A DNA stretch of 44,152 bases from an uncultured Eggerthella sp. (GCA_905203045.1 CAJKUH010000018.1:1-44152); one strand, 5' to 3'. Positions 1-7,565 are shown, numbered from the stretch's first letter. A program made the numbers and translations. The notes: generated by a model from the sequence alone, not told the origin.

Positions 1-2509
1 ACTGGTAATCAAACAGCGGCGATGTCGCCAAGGCGGCTGACTACGTTTTGGAGCAGTGTCGAACTGACTGGTAATCAAACGCAGATGCAAGGCAGGAACC
101 TACAGCCCCGGTTTTGGAGCAGTGTCGAACTGACTGGTAATCAAACCGGCAAGCGAATACACGGTGAGGGCGGGAGTTTTGGAGCAGTGTCGAACTGACT
201 GGTAATCAAACGCAACGGAATCACGGAATACCTCGGGGTCAGTTTTGGAGCAGTGTCGAACTGACTGGTAATCAAACAAACGATCCTGAAGGAAACGAAC
301 ATCAGCAGTTTTGGAGCAGTGTCGAACTGACTGGTAATCAAACCTTCCAGCATCTTCGCAACCGGGCACAACCGTTTTGGAGCAGTGTCGAACTGACTGG
401 TAATCAAACCAAGGCGCAACTCACAGAAAGAATCCCTCGTTTTGGAGCAGTGTCGAACTGACTGGTAATCAAACTGAGCGTGAGATCCTCACCCTCGTTG
501 ATGGGTTTTGGAGCAGTGTCGAACTGACTGGTAATCAAACCTGGTGGATCGAGAAGAAGATGATTTGTGTGTTTTGGAGCAGTGTCGAACTGACTGGTAA
601 TCAAACCAAGCGTTTGTGGCCGCTCCTGCGACAACCGTTTTGGAGCAGTGTCGAACTGACTGGTAATCAAACTGTGGTAAGCAGCAGCCAATACCGATAC
701 ATGTTTTGGAGCAGTGTCGAACTGACTGGTAATCAAACATTGACGATGCTCATCTGCGGAAATGATTGTTTTGGAGCAGTGTCGAACTGACTGGTAATCA
801 AACTGGCGCTTGGCTATGCTTGCCAGGAAGCTGGTTTTGGAGCAGTGTCGAACTGACTGGTAATCAAACTGGCAAATAACCAGGCTAACCAGGACATTCG
901 TTTTGGAGCAGTGTCGAACTGACTGGTAATCAAACCGATTGCACACCCTTGGTTATGATCAGGGGGTTTTGGAGCAGTGTCGAACTGACTGGTAATCAAA
1001 CTATGGCAGCGTCGTTTGGAAGAAGCAGAATGTTTTGGAGCAGTGTCGAACTGACTGGTAATCAAACGCGCTTTTCATCTACAGTAATTCCTGCGGGTTT
1101 TGGAGCAGTGTCGAACTGACTGGTAATCAAACCAAGCATGTCCATCAAATTGAATCAGGAGGGTTTTGGAGCAGTGTCGAACTGACTGGTAATCAAACGT
1201 GTTCGTGCGGGTGAACACGGAGCCGTTGTTTTGGAGCAGTGTCGAACTGACTGGTAATCAAACACTATGCCTTTGGCAATCCACGGGCATTCGGTTTTGG
1301 AGCAGTGTCGAACTGACTGGTAATCAAACGGCTGAAAACCGACCCATCTAATTATTTGTGTTTTGGAGCAGTGTCGAACTGACTGGTAATCAAACGGCAC
1401 CTGGACAGGCGACATGTCAAGCAAAGTTTTGGAGCAGTGTCGAACTGACTGGTAATCAAACGCAAGCATGTCCATCAAATGGAAACAGGAGGGTTTTGGA
1501 GCAGTGTCGAACTGACTGGTAATCAAACTGGTTCGCCAAACGCTGCTACACCTCCCTGTTTTGGAGCAGTGTCGAACTGACTGGTAATCAAACAGATGAT
1601 ATGTTTGAATATGGCACTAGCATGTTTTGGAGCAGTGTCGAACTGACTGGTAATCAAACTATATCAGCGTTTGCGGCCTGTTCTGGCTGTTTTGGAGCAG
1701 TGTCGAACTGACTGGTAATCAAACCGCAGGAACGTACTCATTTTGGAACTGCTGTTTTGGAGCAGTGTCGAACTGACTGGTAATCAAACGGGGTTTTAAG
1801 GTCAAGCGCGGCAATTCCGGTTTTGGAGCAGTGTCGAACTGACTGGTAATCAAACGACGAGAAGCCGCTCACGCATCGCAAGGTGTTTTGGAGCAGTGTC
1901 GAACTGACTGGTAATCAAACGTGAAGTGACATGCGCGAGCTGAGGGCAGAGTTTTGGAGCAGTGTCGAACTGACTGGTAATCAAACCGCACAATTGATAT
2001 TAATGTCGGAGCGCAGGTTTTGGAGCAGTGTCGAACTGACTGGTAATCAAACCCTGCGCTGCGGCGGCCTTGATCGTGCCCTGTTTTGGAGCAGTGTCGA
2101 ACTGACTGGTAATCAAACAAATGCGCGACTGCATGGGCGAAGCTACCGTTTTGGAGCAGTGTCGAACTGACTGGTAATCAAACGTAATTATATAATCTAT
2201 AGGTGTTCACTGGTTTTGGAGCAGTGTCGAACTGACTGGTAATCAAACTACTGAATCTAACTCGGGGTCAAGCTTGGGTTTTGGAGCAGTGTCGAACTGA
2301 CTGGTAATCAAACTAGAACCGCTGCTAGGTTTCAACCCCGCGGTTTTGGAGCAGTGTCGAACTGACTGGTAATCAAACATGATGCCGCCGTGGCTCCACA
2401 CTTTCCCCGTTTTGGAGCAGTGTCGAACTGACTGGTAATCAAACACGGTGGAGCCACCTCACCGTACTACTCGGTTTTGGAGCAGTGTCGAACTGACTGG
2501 TAATCAAAC
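1..2509 (+). CRISPR. CRISPR array, type II-like, 38 full repeats plus a partial one at the window edge
   Basis: A 36-bp repeat beginning GTTTTGGAGCAGTGTCG and ending ACTGGTAATCAAAC recurs at 45, 111, 176, 242, 308 and so on to 2474-2509. I count 38 full copies plus the last 14 nt of another at 1-14. Spacers are 29-30 nt (one of 31), giving 38 complete spacers, all different. Every full repeat I read is identical, including the last. Repeat length, spacer length and the GTTTTnGAGC start fit type II (Cas9) arrays, in which the crRNA reads in this orientation. No cas gene lies in the window, so cas9/cas1/cas2 and the leader are expected to the left. Open frames through the array simply follow the ~66-bp period and are not genes. 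Subtype II-A versus II-C cannot be decided here. Confidence 0.98.
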
Positions 2510-2534
2510 CTGCTCTGCCGCTTACCCGTTGGTT

Positions 2535-2543
2535 TGATATAAT
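2535..2543 (+). promoter_or_regulatory. Extended -10 promoter just past the array
   Basis: TGATATAAT lies 26 nt after the last repeat: a perfect -10 hexamer (2538-2543) with the TG extension. No good -35 is visible. It points rightward, away from the array. No convincing coding start follows closely: AGGAGGAG at 2548-2555 is too far from the ATG at 2576. It may drive a small RNA or be a relic. The same extended -10 appears before other genes in this window. Confidence 0.4.
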
Positions 2544-2564
2544 TCTAGGAGGAGTTTTTCTAGG

Positions 2565-2783
2565 CTAACTCATAGATGAAGGAAGCTCCCCATCTTCTGA
2601 TTCTCCTAATGGTTCCGTCTTTTGAACGGTAAATAATTCTTTGATTTCCATAAAATCGCCGCTATCGAATGCCTTTCGAGCGAAGGGGAATGCTTTCTTG
2701 ACGTTGGTTTCATTAGCAACGTCGAAAAGAGGCAGCTTGTTGGCATATTTTGCTGATTGCTTTCCGGAGCTGGTCCCTAACAT
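2565..2783 (-). CDS. Hypothetical 72-residue protein, possibly a remnant
   Basis: The frame on the minus strand reads as plausible protein, charged and with normal composition, and AGAGAG lies close before the ATG at 2783. It continues open about 22 codons upstream of that ATG, still looking coding (for example IVGGVSREFRRVLERS), but has no alternative start before a stop. This suggests the 3' part of a once longer gene. No domain is recognised. A GTSSGK stretch near the start is not a proper P-loop. The opposite-strand frame over the same region looks less protein-like. The position next to the CRISPR array fits a decaying accessory strip. Confidence 0.3.
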   Translation of the reverse strand: MLGTSSGKQSAKYANKLPLFDVANETNVKKAFPFARKAFDSGDFMEIKELFTVQKTEPLGESEDGELPSSMS

Positions 2784-2900
2784 GCTTCTCTCTAAAACCC
2801 TTCGGAATTCACGGGAAACGCCACCAACGATTTTTGGATTAGCGTCTAACTAACTGGCAATGAGATTATGTGCCGCAGGGGTCAACAGAAAGGGTGGACA

Positions 2901-3110
2901 ATGACGCGAGAATACAAGACGAAAGAGTTCCCTTCAGATGAGGAACTAAAAAAGAAGGCACTCCAATGCCCAATGATCGCTTATTGTCCCGACCGGCCTT
3001 ATTCGTTCTGTTTGAAACGGTACTTCTACGATGACAGCGATAAAGGCTGGTATTTTCGGAAGATCACTTTCAAACACTGCTATGAGTGCCAGCACGGAGT
3101 CGAATATTAA
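2901..3110 (+). CDS. Hypothetical small cysteine-rich protein (69 aa)
   Basis: I chose the ATG at 2901 because AAAGGGTGG precedes it at proper spacing; an ATG at 2868 would add 11 unconvincing residues. The product is hydrophilic, Lys/Asp/Tyr-rich, with five cysteines. A CPMIAYCPDRPYSFC stretch near residues 33-47 and a later CYEC pair could bind a metal. It has no signal peptide or membrane segment. No family is recognised. A short perfect hairpin (TCGAAT/ATTCGA, 3102-3119) spans the stop codon, and a CRISPR-like degenerate repeat follows at once. Confidence 0.5.
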   Translation: MTREYKTKEFPSDEELKKKALQCPMIAYCPDRPYSFCLKRYFYDDSDKGWYFRKITFKHCYECQHGVEY

Positions 3111-3121
3111 AATTCGAGCCG

Positions 3122-3157
3122 CTTTTGAAGCAGCGCCGAACCGACCGACAGTCAAGC
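3122..3157 (+). repeat. Degenerate copy of the CRISPR repeat (or anti-repeat on the opposite strand)
   Basis: Aligned without gaps to the 36-bp array repeat, 26 positions are identical. Nine of the ten differences are transitions; the first base is a transversion. It lies about 610 bp past the array, between two small genes. Seven of the nine transitions (T to C, G to A) would still form G:U pairs between a crRNA repeat and an RNA read from the minus strand here, so repeat positions 2-29 could pair without a break. It may be a decayed orphan repeat or a tracrRNA-like anti-repeat. Against the latter, no bulge is predicted in the duplex and no poly-U terminator is seen in the next ~120 nt on the minus strand. 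Confidence 0.6.
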
Positions 3158-3171
3158 GAAAGGGCTGATGA

Positions 3172-3387
3172 ATGGAAAAGTTTGAAGGTTTCGAGATAGA
3201 TACTTCTCGGATGGAGGAATACCGAAAGCACGTGCCGTTCGAGGTGCGATTAGCAGCAAAGTGGAGGATGCAGGGTTTTCCCGAGCTAGACGAGGGACTG
3301 GACGAAGAAGATGGCGAACCTGCCTATTTCGAAGTCCGCAACGAAAGAAGAGGAAAGAAGCAAAAAGAGGAATTATGGCTACTTTGA
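3172..3387 (+). CDS. Hypothetical small acidic protein (71 aa) upstream of the ADP-ribosylglycohydrolase
   Basis: It starts at ATG 3172 with AAAGGG about 9 nt upstream. The protein is very hydrophilic, with an acidic middle (PELDEGLDEEDGEP) and a basic RGKKQKEE tail. It has no signal or membrane segment. Its end overlaps the start of the next gene by 13 bp in another frame, which suggests translational coupling and a shared job. No family is recognised. An accessory or antitoxin-like partner is possible but is only inferred from context. Confidence 0.5.
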   Translation: MEKFEGFEIDTSRMEEYRKHVPFEVRLAAKWRMQGFPELDEGLDEEDGEPAYFEVRNERRGKKQKEELWLL

Positions 3388-4133
3388 AAGATGCGGTTTA
3401 CGGGGCTGCGGTTGGCGATGCGCTCGGTGTTCCTTACGAGTTCATGGGTCGTGGCTCATTCCATGCAACGGGGATGGTTGGCTACGGCACGCACGACCAG
3501 CCGGCGGGCACATGGTCGGATGACACTTCGATGATCCTTGCAACCTGCGACAGCATAAGGGAGCTTGGCCGCATAGATGTTGAGGACATGCGGAAGAAGT
3601 TCAAGGCGTGGTTCAGGAAGGGGAAGTACGCCATCGACGGAAGGGTTTTCGACTTCGGAAACACGGTTAACAGGGCACTTTCCCAGAACAAAGGTTGCTC
3701 CAGCATCATGGATAACGGTAACGGGTCTCTTATGCGAATCATTCCGCTTGCGTTCACTGATGCGACGGACAACCAAATAAGGGAGGTTTCCGCTATCACC
3801 CATGCGCACAGCATTTCGATGAATGCTTGCGTTCAGTACGTTAAAGCCGCCAGGTCGTTGATGATGGGTGAAGAGCTGGAAATGCATCTTCCAAGCGAGG
3901 TGAAGAGCGGCGGGTACGTGCTGGATACGCTGGGTGCTGCCTTTTGGTGCTTAGAAAAGACGGACAGTTACAAGGATTGTGTGCTTCTTGCTGTTAACCT
4001 GGGCTCCGATACCGACACCACTGCTTGCGTGGCCGGTGGCTTGGCGGGCATCAAATACGGATACGGTGCGATACCAAAAGAGTGGATTGGTCAGCTAAGG
4101 GGTAGGGGCATCATCGAAAGCTGTCTTTTTTAA
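3375..4133 (+). CDS. ADP-ribosylglycohydrolase family protein (DraG/ARH-like)
   Basis: The 252-residue product has the family's hallmark order: a GAAVGDALGVPYEF start, TWSDDTSM near residue 47, NGSLMRI mid-protein, and GSDTDTTACVAGGLAG near the C-terminus. The two acidic motifs (SDDT and DTDTT) are those that hold the binuclear metal centre. The family removes ADP-ribose from proteins, nucleic acids or small molecules in the cytoplasm. I chose ATG 3375 because AAAGAGG lies 5 nt upstream and the family motif begins at once; the frame open further upstream is Arg-rich and unlike the family. Substrate unknown. It could reverse host regulation (as DraG does) or act as an antidote to an ADP-ribosylating toxin; no transferase is seen in the window. 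Confidence 0.9.
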   Translation: MATLKDAVYGAAVGDALGVPYEFMGRGSFHATGMVGYGTHDQPAGTWSDDTSMILATCDSIRELGRIDVEDMRKKFKAWFRKGKYAIDGRVFDFGNTVNRALSQNKGCSSIMDNGNGSLMRIIPLAFTDATDNQIREVSAITHAHSISMNACVQYVKAARSLMMGEELEMHLPSEVKSGGYVLDTLGAAFWCLEKTDSYKDCVLLAVNLGSDTDTTACVAGGLAGIKYGYGAIPKEWIGQLRGRGIIESCLF

Positions 4134-4171
4134 GAGCGCCGAACACCCTCCAAGAACGGATGGGTTTCTTT

Positions 4172-4210
4172 GCTTTTTTGCGAAGCGCTGAATTGAGCGA
4201 CGGTCGAATC
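4172..4210 (+). repeat. Possible second, more decayed CRISPR-repeat-like sequence
   Basis: The segment GCGCTGAATTGAGCGACGG and its flanks resemble the degenerate repeat at 3122-3157 more than the live repeat. In the aligned right half most differences are again transitions, but small gaps are needed on the left. It lies in the 217-bp intergenic stretch 4134-4350, which otherwise shows only a short hairpin (CGCT/AGCG) and no gene. The similarity could be chance. Confidence 0.22.
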
Positions 4211-4350
4211 TGCGCAAACTTAAGAATCATTCCTCAAAAGCAATGAAGCGGATGCCTAAACCATCTAATCCGCTGGTCAATAAAACGTTAGTATACGAAT
4301 TGTTGATAGGGAAATCTTTAAGCCATAGGGTTTTGGTTTTGGGAGGAAAT

Positions 4351-5118
4351 ATGGTTCAAGCGCTTGATATTAAAGGGGTAAAACTTGGTGAAGGCCGCCC
4401 AAAAACGATTATTTCTCTTATGGGCGCTCACGTTGCTGAAAACATCGAGCTAATCGAAAAGGGCATCGCCTCTGGCGTTGAGTGCTTCGAGTGGCGTGGC
4501 GATTTTGCGGCAGACGTGCACAATCCGCAAAAGATGGCAGAGCATTCCATGGAAATTGGCAAGGCGCTTCCCAATAGCCCCCTTCTTTTCACGTTTCGTT
4601 CAACGAGTCAGGGCGGTCGTCTTACCATCCCGGTGAAAGAATACGTTGCGCTTAACAAGGCGGTTATCGAAGCCGAAGCGGTAGATCTTGTTGATATCGA
4701 AACCTGGATCGGCGATGCAGCTGTTCCTGAACTTGTTGCGTGCGCAAAAGAACACAACGTCAAAACGGTGATTTCTTATCACAACTTCGCAGGAACGCCT
4801 TCCGTTGAATGGATGGTAAACCTCCTTACTCATATGGTTGATCTGGGCGCCGATATTCCCAAAATCGCAACTATGGCGCATGGTGCCCAAGACGCACTGA
4901 GGCTTTTGGCCGCAACCGAGGAAGTGTCTCGCATTCATAGCGACAAACCTTTGCTGACTATGGCGATGGGCCGCGAGGGAAGCATCACTCGTCTTGCAGG
5001 CGAACTTTTCGGTTCCGCGCTTACGTTTTGCTCGTTGGAAGAAGCCTCTGCGCCTGGTCAGGTCCAGGTAAAGCAGGCTATTCGCATCATGGATGGATTG
5101 CACGAGGTGTTTGCATAG
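4351..5118 (+). CDS. aroD: Type I 3-dehydroquinate dehydratase
   Basis: It converts 3-dehydroquinate to 3-dehydroshikimate in the shikimate pathway through a Schiff base. The 255-residue length matches the class I family. Visible motifs are EWRGDF (substrate site), SYHNF with the catalytic His, PKIATMA with the Schiff-base Lys, and MGREGSITRL near the C-terminus. The start at ATG 4351 is set by GGGAGGAAAT directly upstream; the frame continues open before it without family similarity. aroE follows after 60 bp on the same strand, so the two probably form an operon. The pair could serve biosynthesis or quinate/shikimate use; the sequence does not decide. Confidence 0.95.
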   Translation: MVQALDIKGVKLGEGRPKTIISLMGAHVAENIELIEKGIASGVECFEWRGDFAADVHNPQKMAEHSMEIGKALPNSPLLFTFRSTSQGGRLTIPVKEYVALNKAVIEAEAVDLVDIETWIGDAAVPELVACAKEHNVKTVISYHNFAGTPSVEWMVNLLTHMVDLGADIPKIATMAHGAQDALRLLAATEEVSRIHSDKPLLTMAMGREGSITRLAGELFGSALTFCSLEEASAPGQVQVKQAIRIMDGLHEVFA

Positions 5119-5178
5119 ATAAAGCGAGTTTCTGTGCCTTAGCTTAAGCAAGGCACATAGGGGAAAGAGGGAGTAACT

Positions 5179-6063
5179 ATGTCAGAGAGAACCAAAATCA
5201 GCGGACACACTCACCTTATTAGCCTGTTGGGCAGCCCGATTCGTCATTCGATGTCGCCGGCCACTCACAACCTTTCCTTCGAAAAGCTGGGAGTCGACTC
5301 GGTTTACGTCGTGTTCGATGTGCAACGGGACGATCTGCCCAGCATCATTGCTGCTATGAAGCGTATGGACGGCTGGGACGGGAGCAACGTTACCATGCCG
5401 TGCAAGCAGGCGATTATCCCTTTGCTTGATGGGCTTTCCGACAGCGCAGAGCTTATGGGTGCCGTAAACGTTTTAAAGAAGGAAGAGGACGGCAGGATTA
5501 TCGGCCATAATACCGACGGCACGGGCATGATGCAGAATATTCGCAACCATGGCGAGAAAATAGAGGATAAAACCATCACAGTGGTCGGCCCTGGTGGCGC
5601 GGGTTCCGCGGTTCTTGTTCAGGCTGCGCTGGATGGTGCCAAGAGGGTACACGTGTTTGCGCGTGAGGGTGGCCCTTCTTATGTGCGTTCGACTATCCTT
5701 CTTCCTCGTGTTCAGGAAAAGACGGGTGCCGAGATGATTCTTCATGCGTTTGAGAACAAGGAAGAAATGAAGGAGGCCATTGCTGAGTCCGATATCCTTA
5801 TCAACGCCACTCCTGTTGGTATGGGGGATAGTGCCGGCCAGACCTCTGTGCCTGCCGAGCTGATTAAAGAGGGCATGGTTGTGGCCGATACCGTCTATCA
5901 TCCGCGCATGACCCAGATTCTTAAAGATGCTAAGGCGAAGGGCTGCAAGGTTATTGGCGGCATTGGCATGATGATCGAGCAAGCTGCGAGCGGCGAAGAG
6001 ATTTGGTATGGCGCTAAGATGCCGATGCAAGAGATTTTAGACGAGCTGTTCCCAGAGGAATAG
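5179..6063 (+). CDS. aroE: Shikimate dehydrogenase (AroE/YdiB family)
   Basis: It reduces 3-dehydroshikimate to shikimate with NAD(P)H. The 294-residue protein has the substrate-binding SPIRHSMSPATHN motif, NVTMPCKQAI with the catalytic Lys, NTDGTGM with the catalytic Asp, and the dinucleotide-binding loop VGPGGAGSAV near residue 134. AGAGGGAG precedes ATG 5179. It directly follows aroD. Length and loop do not separate AroE from quinate/shikimate dehydrogenases of the YdiB type, so a catabolic variant is possible. Confidence 0.93.
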   Translation: MSERTKISGHTHLISLLGSPIRHSMSPATHNLSFEKLGVDSVYVVFDVQRDDLPSIIAAMKRMDGWDGSNVTMPCKQAIIPLLDGLSDSAELMGAVNVLKKEEDGRIIGHNTDGTGMMQNIRNHGEKIEDKTITVVGPGGAGSAVLVQAALDGAKRVHVFAREGGPSYVRSTILLPRVQEKTGAEMILHAFENKEEMKEAIAESDILINATPVGMGDSAGQTSVPAELIKEGMVVADTVYHPRMTQILKDAKAKGCKVIGGIGMMIEQAASGEEIWYGAKMPMQEILDELFPEE

Positions 6064-6144
6064 CCATTGGTCAGCTGGCGTTTAAACACGAAGCAAAGCC
6101 ATGCTGCGAAGCCGCAGCGCACGTTTTATGGGTAGGTTTTCTTC

Positions 6145-6153
6145 TGATATAAT
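6145..6153 (+). promoter_or_regulatory. Extended -10 promoter of antisense RNA, copy 1
   Basis: TGATATAAT with the perfect hexamer at 6148-6153. Homology between the two ~310-bp elements begins just after this -10; the other copy has TGGTATACT at the same place. The expected transcript start is near 6160 at GCAGAAG. Confidence 0.65.
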
Positions 6154-6159
6154 CTTCAG

Positions 6160-6245
6160 CAGAAGATGACGTCCCGCCAGGCCGGGCGGCATCGTTGCTT
6201 AAAGGAGCCAGGTTACTTTTCTAGGGTGAGCCTGGCTCGCTTTAT
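6160..6245 (+). ncRNA. Putative antitoxin small RNA, copy 1
   Basis: Expected transcript of ~85 nt from the extended -10 at 6145-6153 to the terminator at 6201-6243. Its 5' end folds as CCGCC(aggccg)GGCGG flanked by GATG/CATC. The same 5' region, GAAGATG with CCGCC, is complementary to the leader of the converging toxin mRNA immediately before its ribosome binding site, with a 5-nt bulge. Its 3' end overlaps the toxin mRNA's 3' end in the shared terminator. This matches the known RNA II of the enterococcal par (Fst) locus in layout, not in sequence. Prediction only; no transcript data. Confidence 0.6.
6201..6243. terminator. Shared bidirectional terminator of type I-like element, copy 1
   Basis: GAGCCAGG (6205-6212) pairs with CCTGGCTC (6231-6238), and AAAG/CTTT extends the stem around a bulged G. 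T-rich ends are modest in both directions. The other copy keeps the stem (GAGTCGTG/CCCGGCTC) with an A:U to G:C exchange and a C:G to U:G change, which supports a real RNA structure. Confidence 0.6.
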
Positions 6246-6263
6246 GTTCCGACACCGTTCTCC

Positions 6264-6341
6264 TTATTTCCGGGTTAGTTCGACGATTCCAATAACAACG
6301 GTAAAAATCGCGCAGAGCGCAATCACGGTTTCTTGGTCCAT
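6264..6341 (-). CDS. 25-residue hydrophobic peptide, putative type I toxin, copy 1
   Basis: The minus-strand gene reads MDQETV...ELTRK: an acidic N-terminus, one membrane-spanning hydrophobic run of ~16 residues (about 6-20) and a basic RK end. A perfect AAAAGGAGG lies 8 nt before the ATG. The second copy at 7990-8067 encodes the same peptide with only three conservative changes (I7F, V16M, V20I) while many codons differ synonymously, which is strong evidence that the peptide is translated and selected. Size and layout resemble small membrane toxins (Fst/Ldr, Hol_Tox-like), but I cannot assign it to a named family by sequence. It may act at the membrane, with translation blocked by the converging RNA. 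Confidence 0.75.
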   Translation of the reverse strand: MDQETVIALCAIFTVVIGIVELTRK

Positions 6342-6412
6342 CGCATGCACCTCCTTTTCGAAGATGCCGCCCGGAAAGGCGAAACGCCATAGGTGGATTC
6401 TATCCTATCTGC

Positions 6413-6421
6413 TGATATGAT
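6413..6421 (+). promoter_or_regulatory. Extended -10 promoter for the NapH-like gene
   Basis: TGATATGAT, one mismatch from consensus, lies 63 nt before the ATG at 6485. It falls inside the duplicated element in a part that differs between copies, so it would be specific to this gene. Confidence 0.4.
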
Positions 6422-6484
6422 TGTTTACATAACCCCATATCAGACCGCAAAAATGCGTCGAGTGAATGGAAAGGCGGGAGCTCC

Positions 6485-7306
6485 ATGGCTAAATACCGCA
6501 TTCCGCTTTTAATCTGGCTGATTTTCGAGGCTGTTGCTGTTGGCTTGTGGCTGGGCCTTGGCAACACGTTCTATCTGTTCAACTTCAGCTACATCGGTAC
6601 TTGCATTGCCGTTGGCCTTGCACTGTATTCGGCGAAGTGGAAGCATGCACGCCGCTTCGTCCAATTCGCCGTGGGTCTTTACATGCTCGGTTTTCTTGGC
6701 CTTTACGAAGGCGAAAACATGCAGATAGAAGGTTTCTGGTGTTACCTTGCCCTGGGCGTGTTTTCGGGCCCAACCATTCACTACCTTGTTGCGAAGATTG
6801 CCGGGCCGGTACTGTTCGGCCGTGGTTTTTGCGGGTACGCCTGCTGGACGGCAATGGTGCTGGATCTTCTGCCGTTCAAAACAAGGCAGAAGAAGCGCCC
6901 GAAATGGGAATGGATGAGGTTCGTTTTCCTTGCTGCTTCGATAGCAATAGCTGTGCTGATTTTGCTGTTTGCCGAAAACAGGGAGCAAACGCTCTTTGCG
7001 GCCTTTGTTGTCGGAAATGTTCTGTACTACATAGTGGGCATTTTGCTTGCCTTCGCGTTTCGGGACAATCGGGCGTTCTGTAAGTATCTTTGTCCTGTGA
7101 GCCTACTCATGAAGCCCGCCGCACACGTTTCGCTTCTAAGGGTCAAATGCGATCACAGCCTTTGCGTTAAGTGCGGCGCTTGCAAACGCGCGTGCCCTAT
7201 GGATGTGGATATGACCAACAACGCGCGAAACCGTGAACGGGGCACCGAATGCATCCTGTGCCTGAGCTGCGTTGATGCGTGTCCGAAGCATGCACTGAAG
7301 CTTTGA
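6485..7306 (+). CDS. 4Fe-4S membrane protein, NapH/CcoG-like
   Basis: The 273-residue protein has about six membrane helices in the first ~200 residues, an RGFCGYACW motif after the third helix, a CKYLCPVS motif near residue 200, and a C-terminal two-cluster ferredoxin domain (CVKCGACKRACP and CILCLSCVDACP). This order is typical of NapH, NosR and CcoG relatives, which pass electrons between the quinone pool and periplasmic or cytoplasmic partners. GGCGGGAG precedes the ATG. No reductase subunit lies beside it, so the partner is unknown; it stands between the two type I toxin-antitoxin-like elements. Confidence 0.85.
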   Translation: MAKYRIPLLIWLIFEAVAVGLWLGLGNTFYLFNFSYIGTCIAVGLALYSAKWKHARRFVQFAVGLYMLGFLGLYEGENMQIEGFWCYLALGVFSGPTIHYLVAKIAGPVLFGRGFCGYACWTAMVLDLLPFKTRQKKRPKWEWMRFVFLAASIAIAVLILLFAENREQTLFAAFVVGNVLYYIVGILLAFAFRDNRAFCKYLCPVSLLMKPAAHVSLLRVKCDHSLCVKCGACKRACPMDVDMTNNARNRERGTECILCLSCVDACPKHALKL

Positions 7307-7565
7307 GCGCAGCTGCCTTGAGGCTGAGTTTCCGAACAATTTACGGCAGTTCAAGACGGTGAAGCGGTTGCAGGGCTCGGCGCTGCATCAAGGCTCAGCG
7401 TTTGGCTGCTGACGCTTTCCGCCGCCAATGAATCAACGGATGCGTTGAGGGTGGAATCTGTTTGGCATAACTGGGAACTTTCTTGTACACAGAAATCGTT
7501 TCAATTCCGTATGGTGAGCATTGTCCAAACGATGCATAAACACACTACGGAAGGGGACGGTTGCG
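7307..7565. other. Intergenic stretch, nothing recognised
   Basis: I see no convincing gene, repeat or terminator here. GC-rich short inverted pieces are present around 7355-7420 but without a T-tract. Confidence 0.4.

Larger units (their letters stand above)
6158..6466. repeat. Copy 1 of a ~310-bp duplicated type I toxin-antitoxin-like element
   Basis: This stretch is similar along its whole length to 7886-8193, in the same orientation. Shared parts, left to right on the plus strand: GCAGAAGATGACGTCCCGCC; a terminator hairpin; a 25-codon minus-strand gene; GAAGATGCCGCCCGGAAAGG; TAGAAT-like -10 on the minus strand; and CATAACnCCATATC...CGCAAAAATGC. GAAGATG followed by CCGCC is present as a direct repeat at both ends (6162-6178 and 6360-6371). 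The differences between copies are structured: mostly synonymous in the small gene and compensatory in the hairpin. Confidence 0.85.

Noticed and set aside
70..80. Promoter inside each CRISPR repeat (TGGTAATCA at the repeat end), as in some type II-C arrays
   Set aside because: After the TG the hexamer TAATCA matches the -10 consensus at only two positions.
100..2446. Many open frames of 60-180 residues across the CRISPR array on both strands
   Set aside because: They are repeats of the same short peptide units (for example FDYQSVRHCSKT) produced by the 36-bp repeat; no ribosome binding sites.
2510..2900. tracrRNA directly after the array
   Set aside because: No anti-repeat complementary to the repeat is found there; the only partial one is at 3122-3157.
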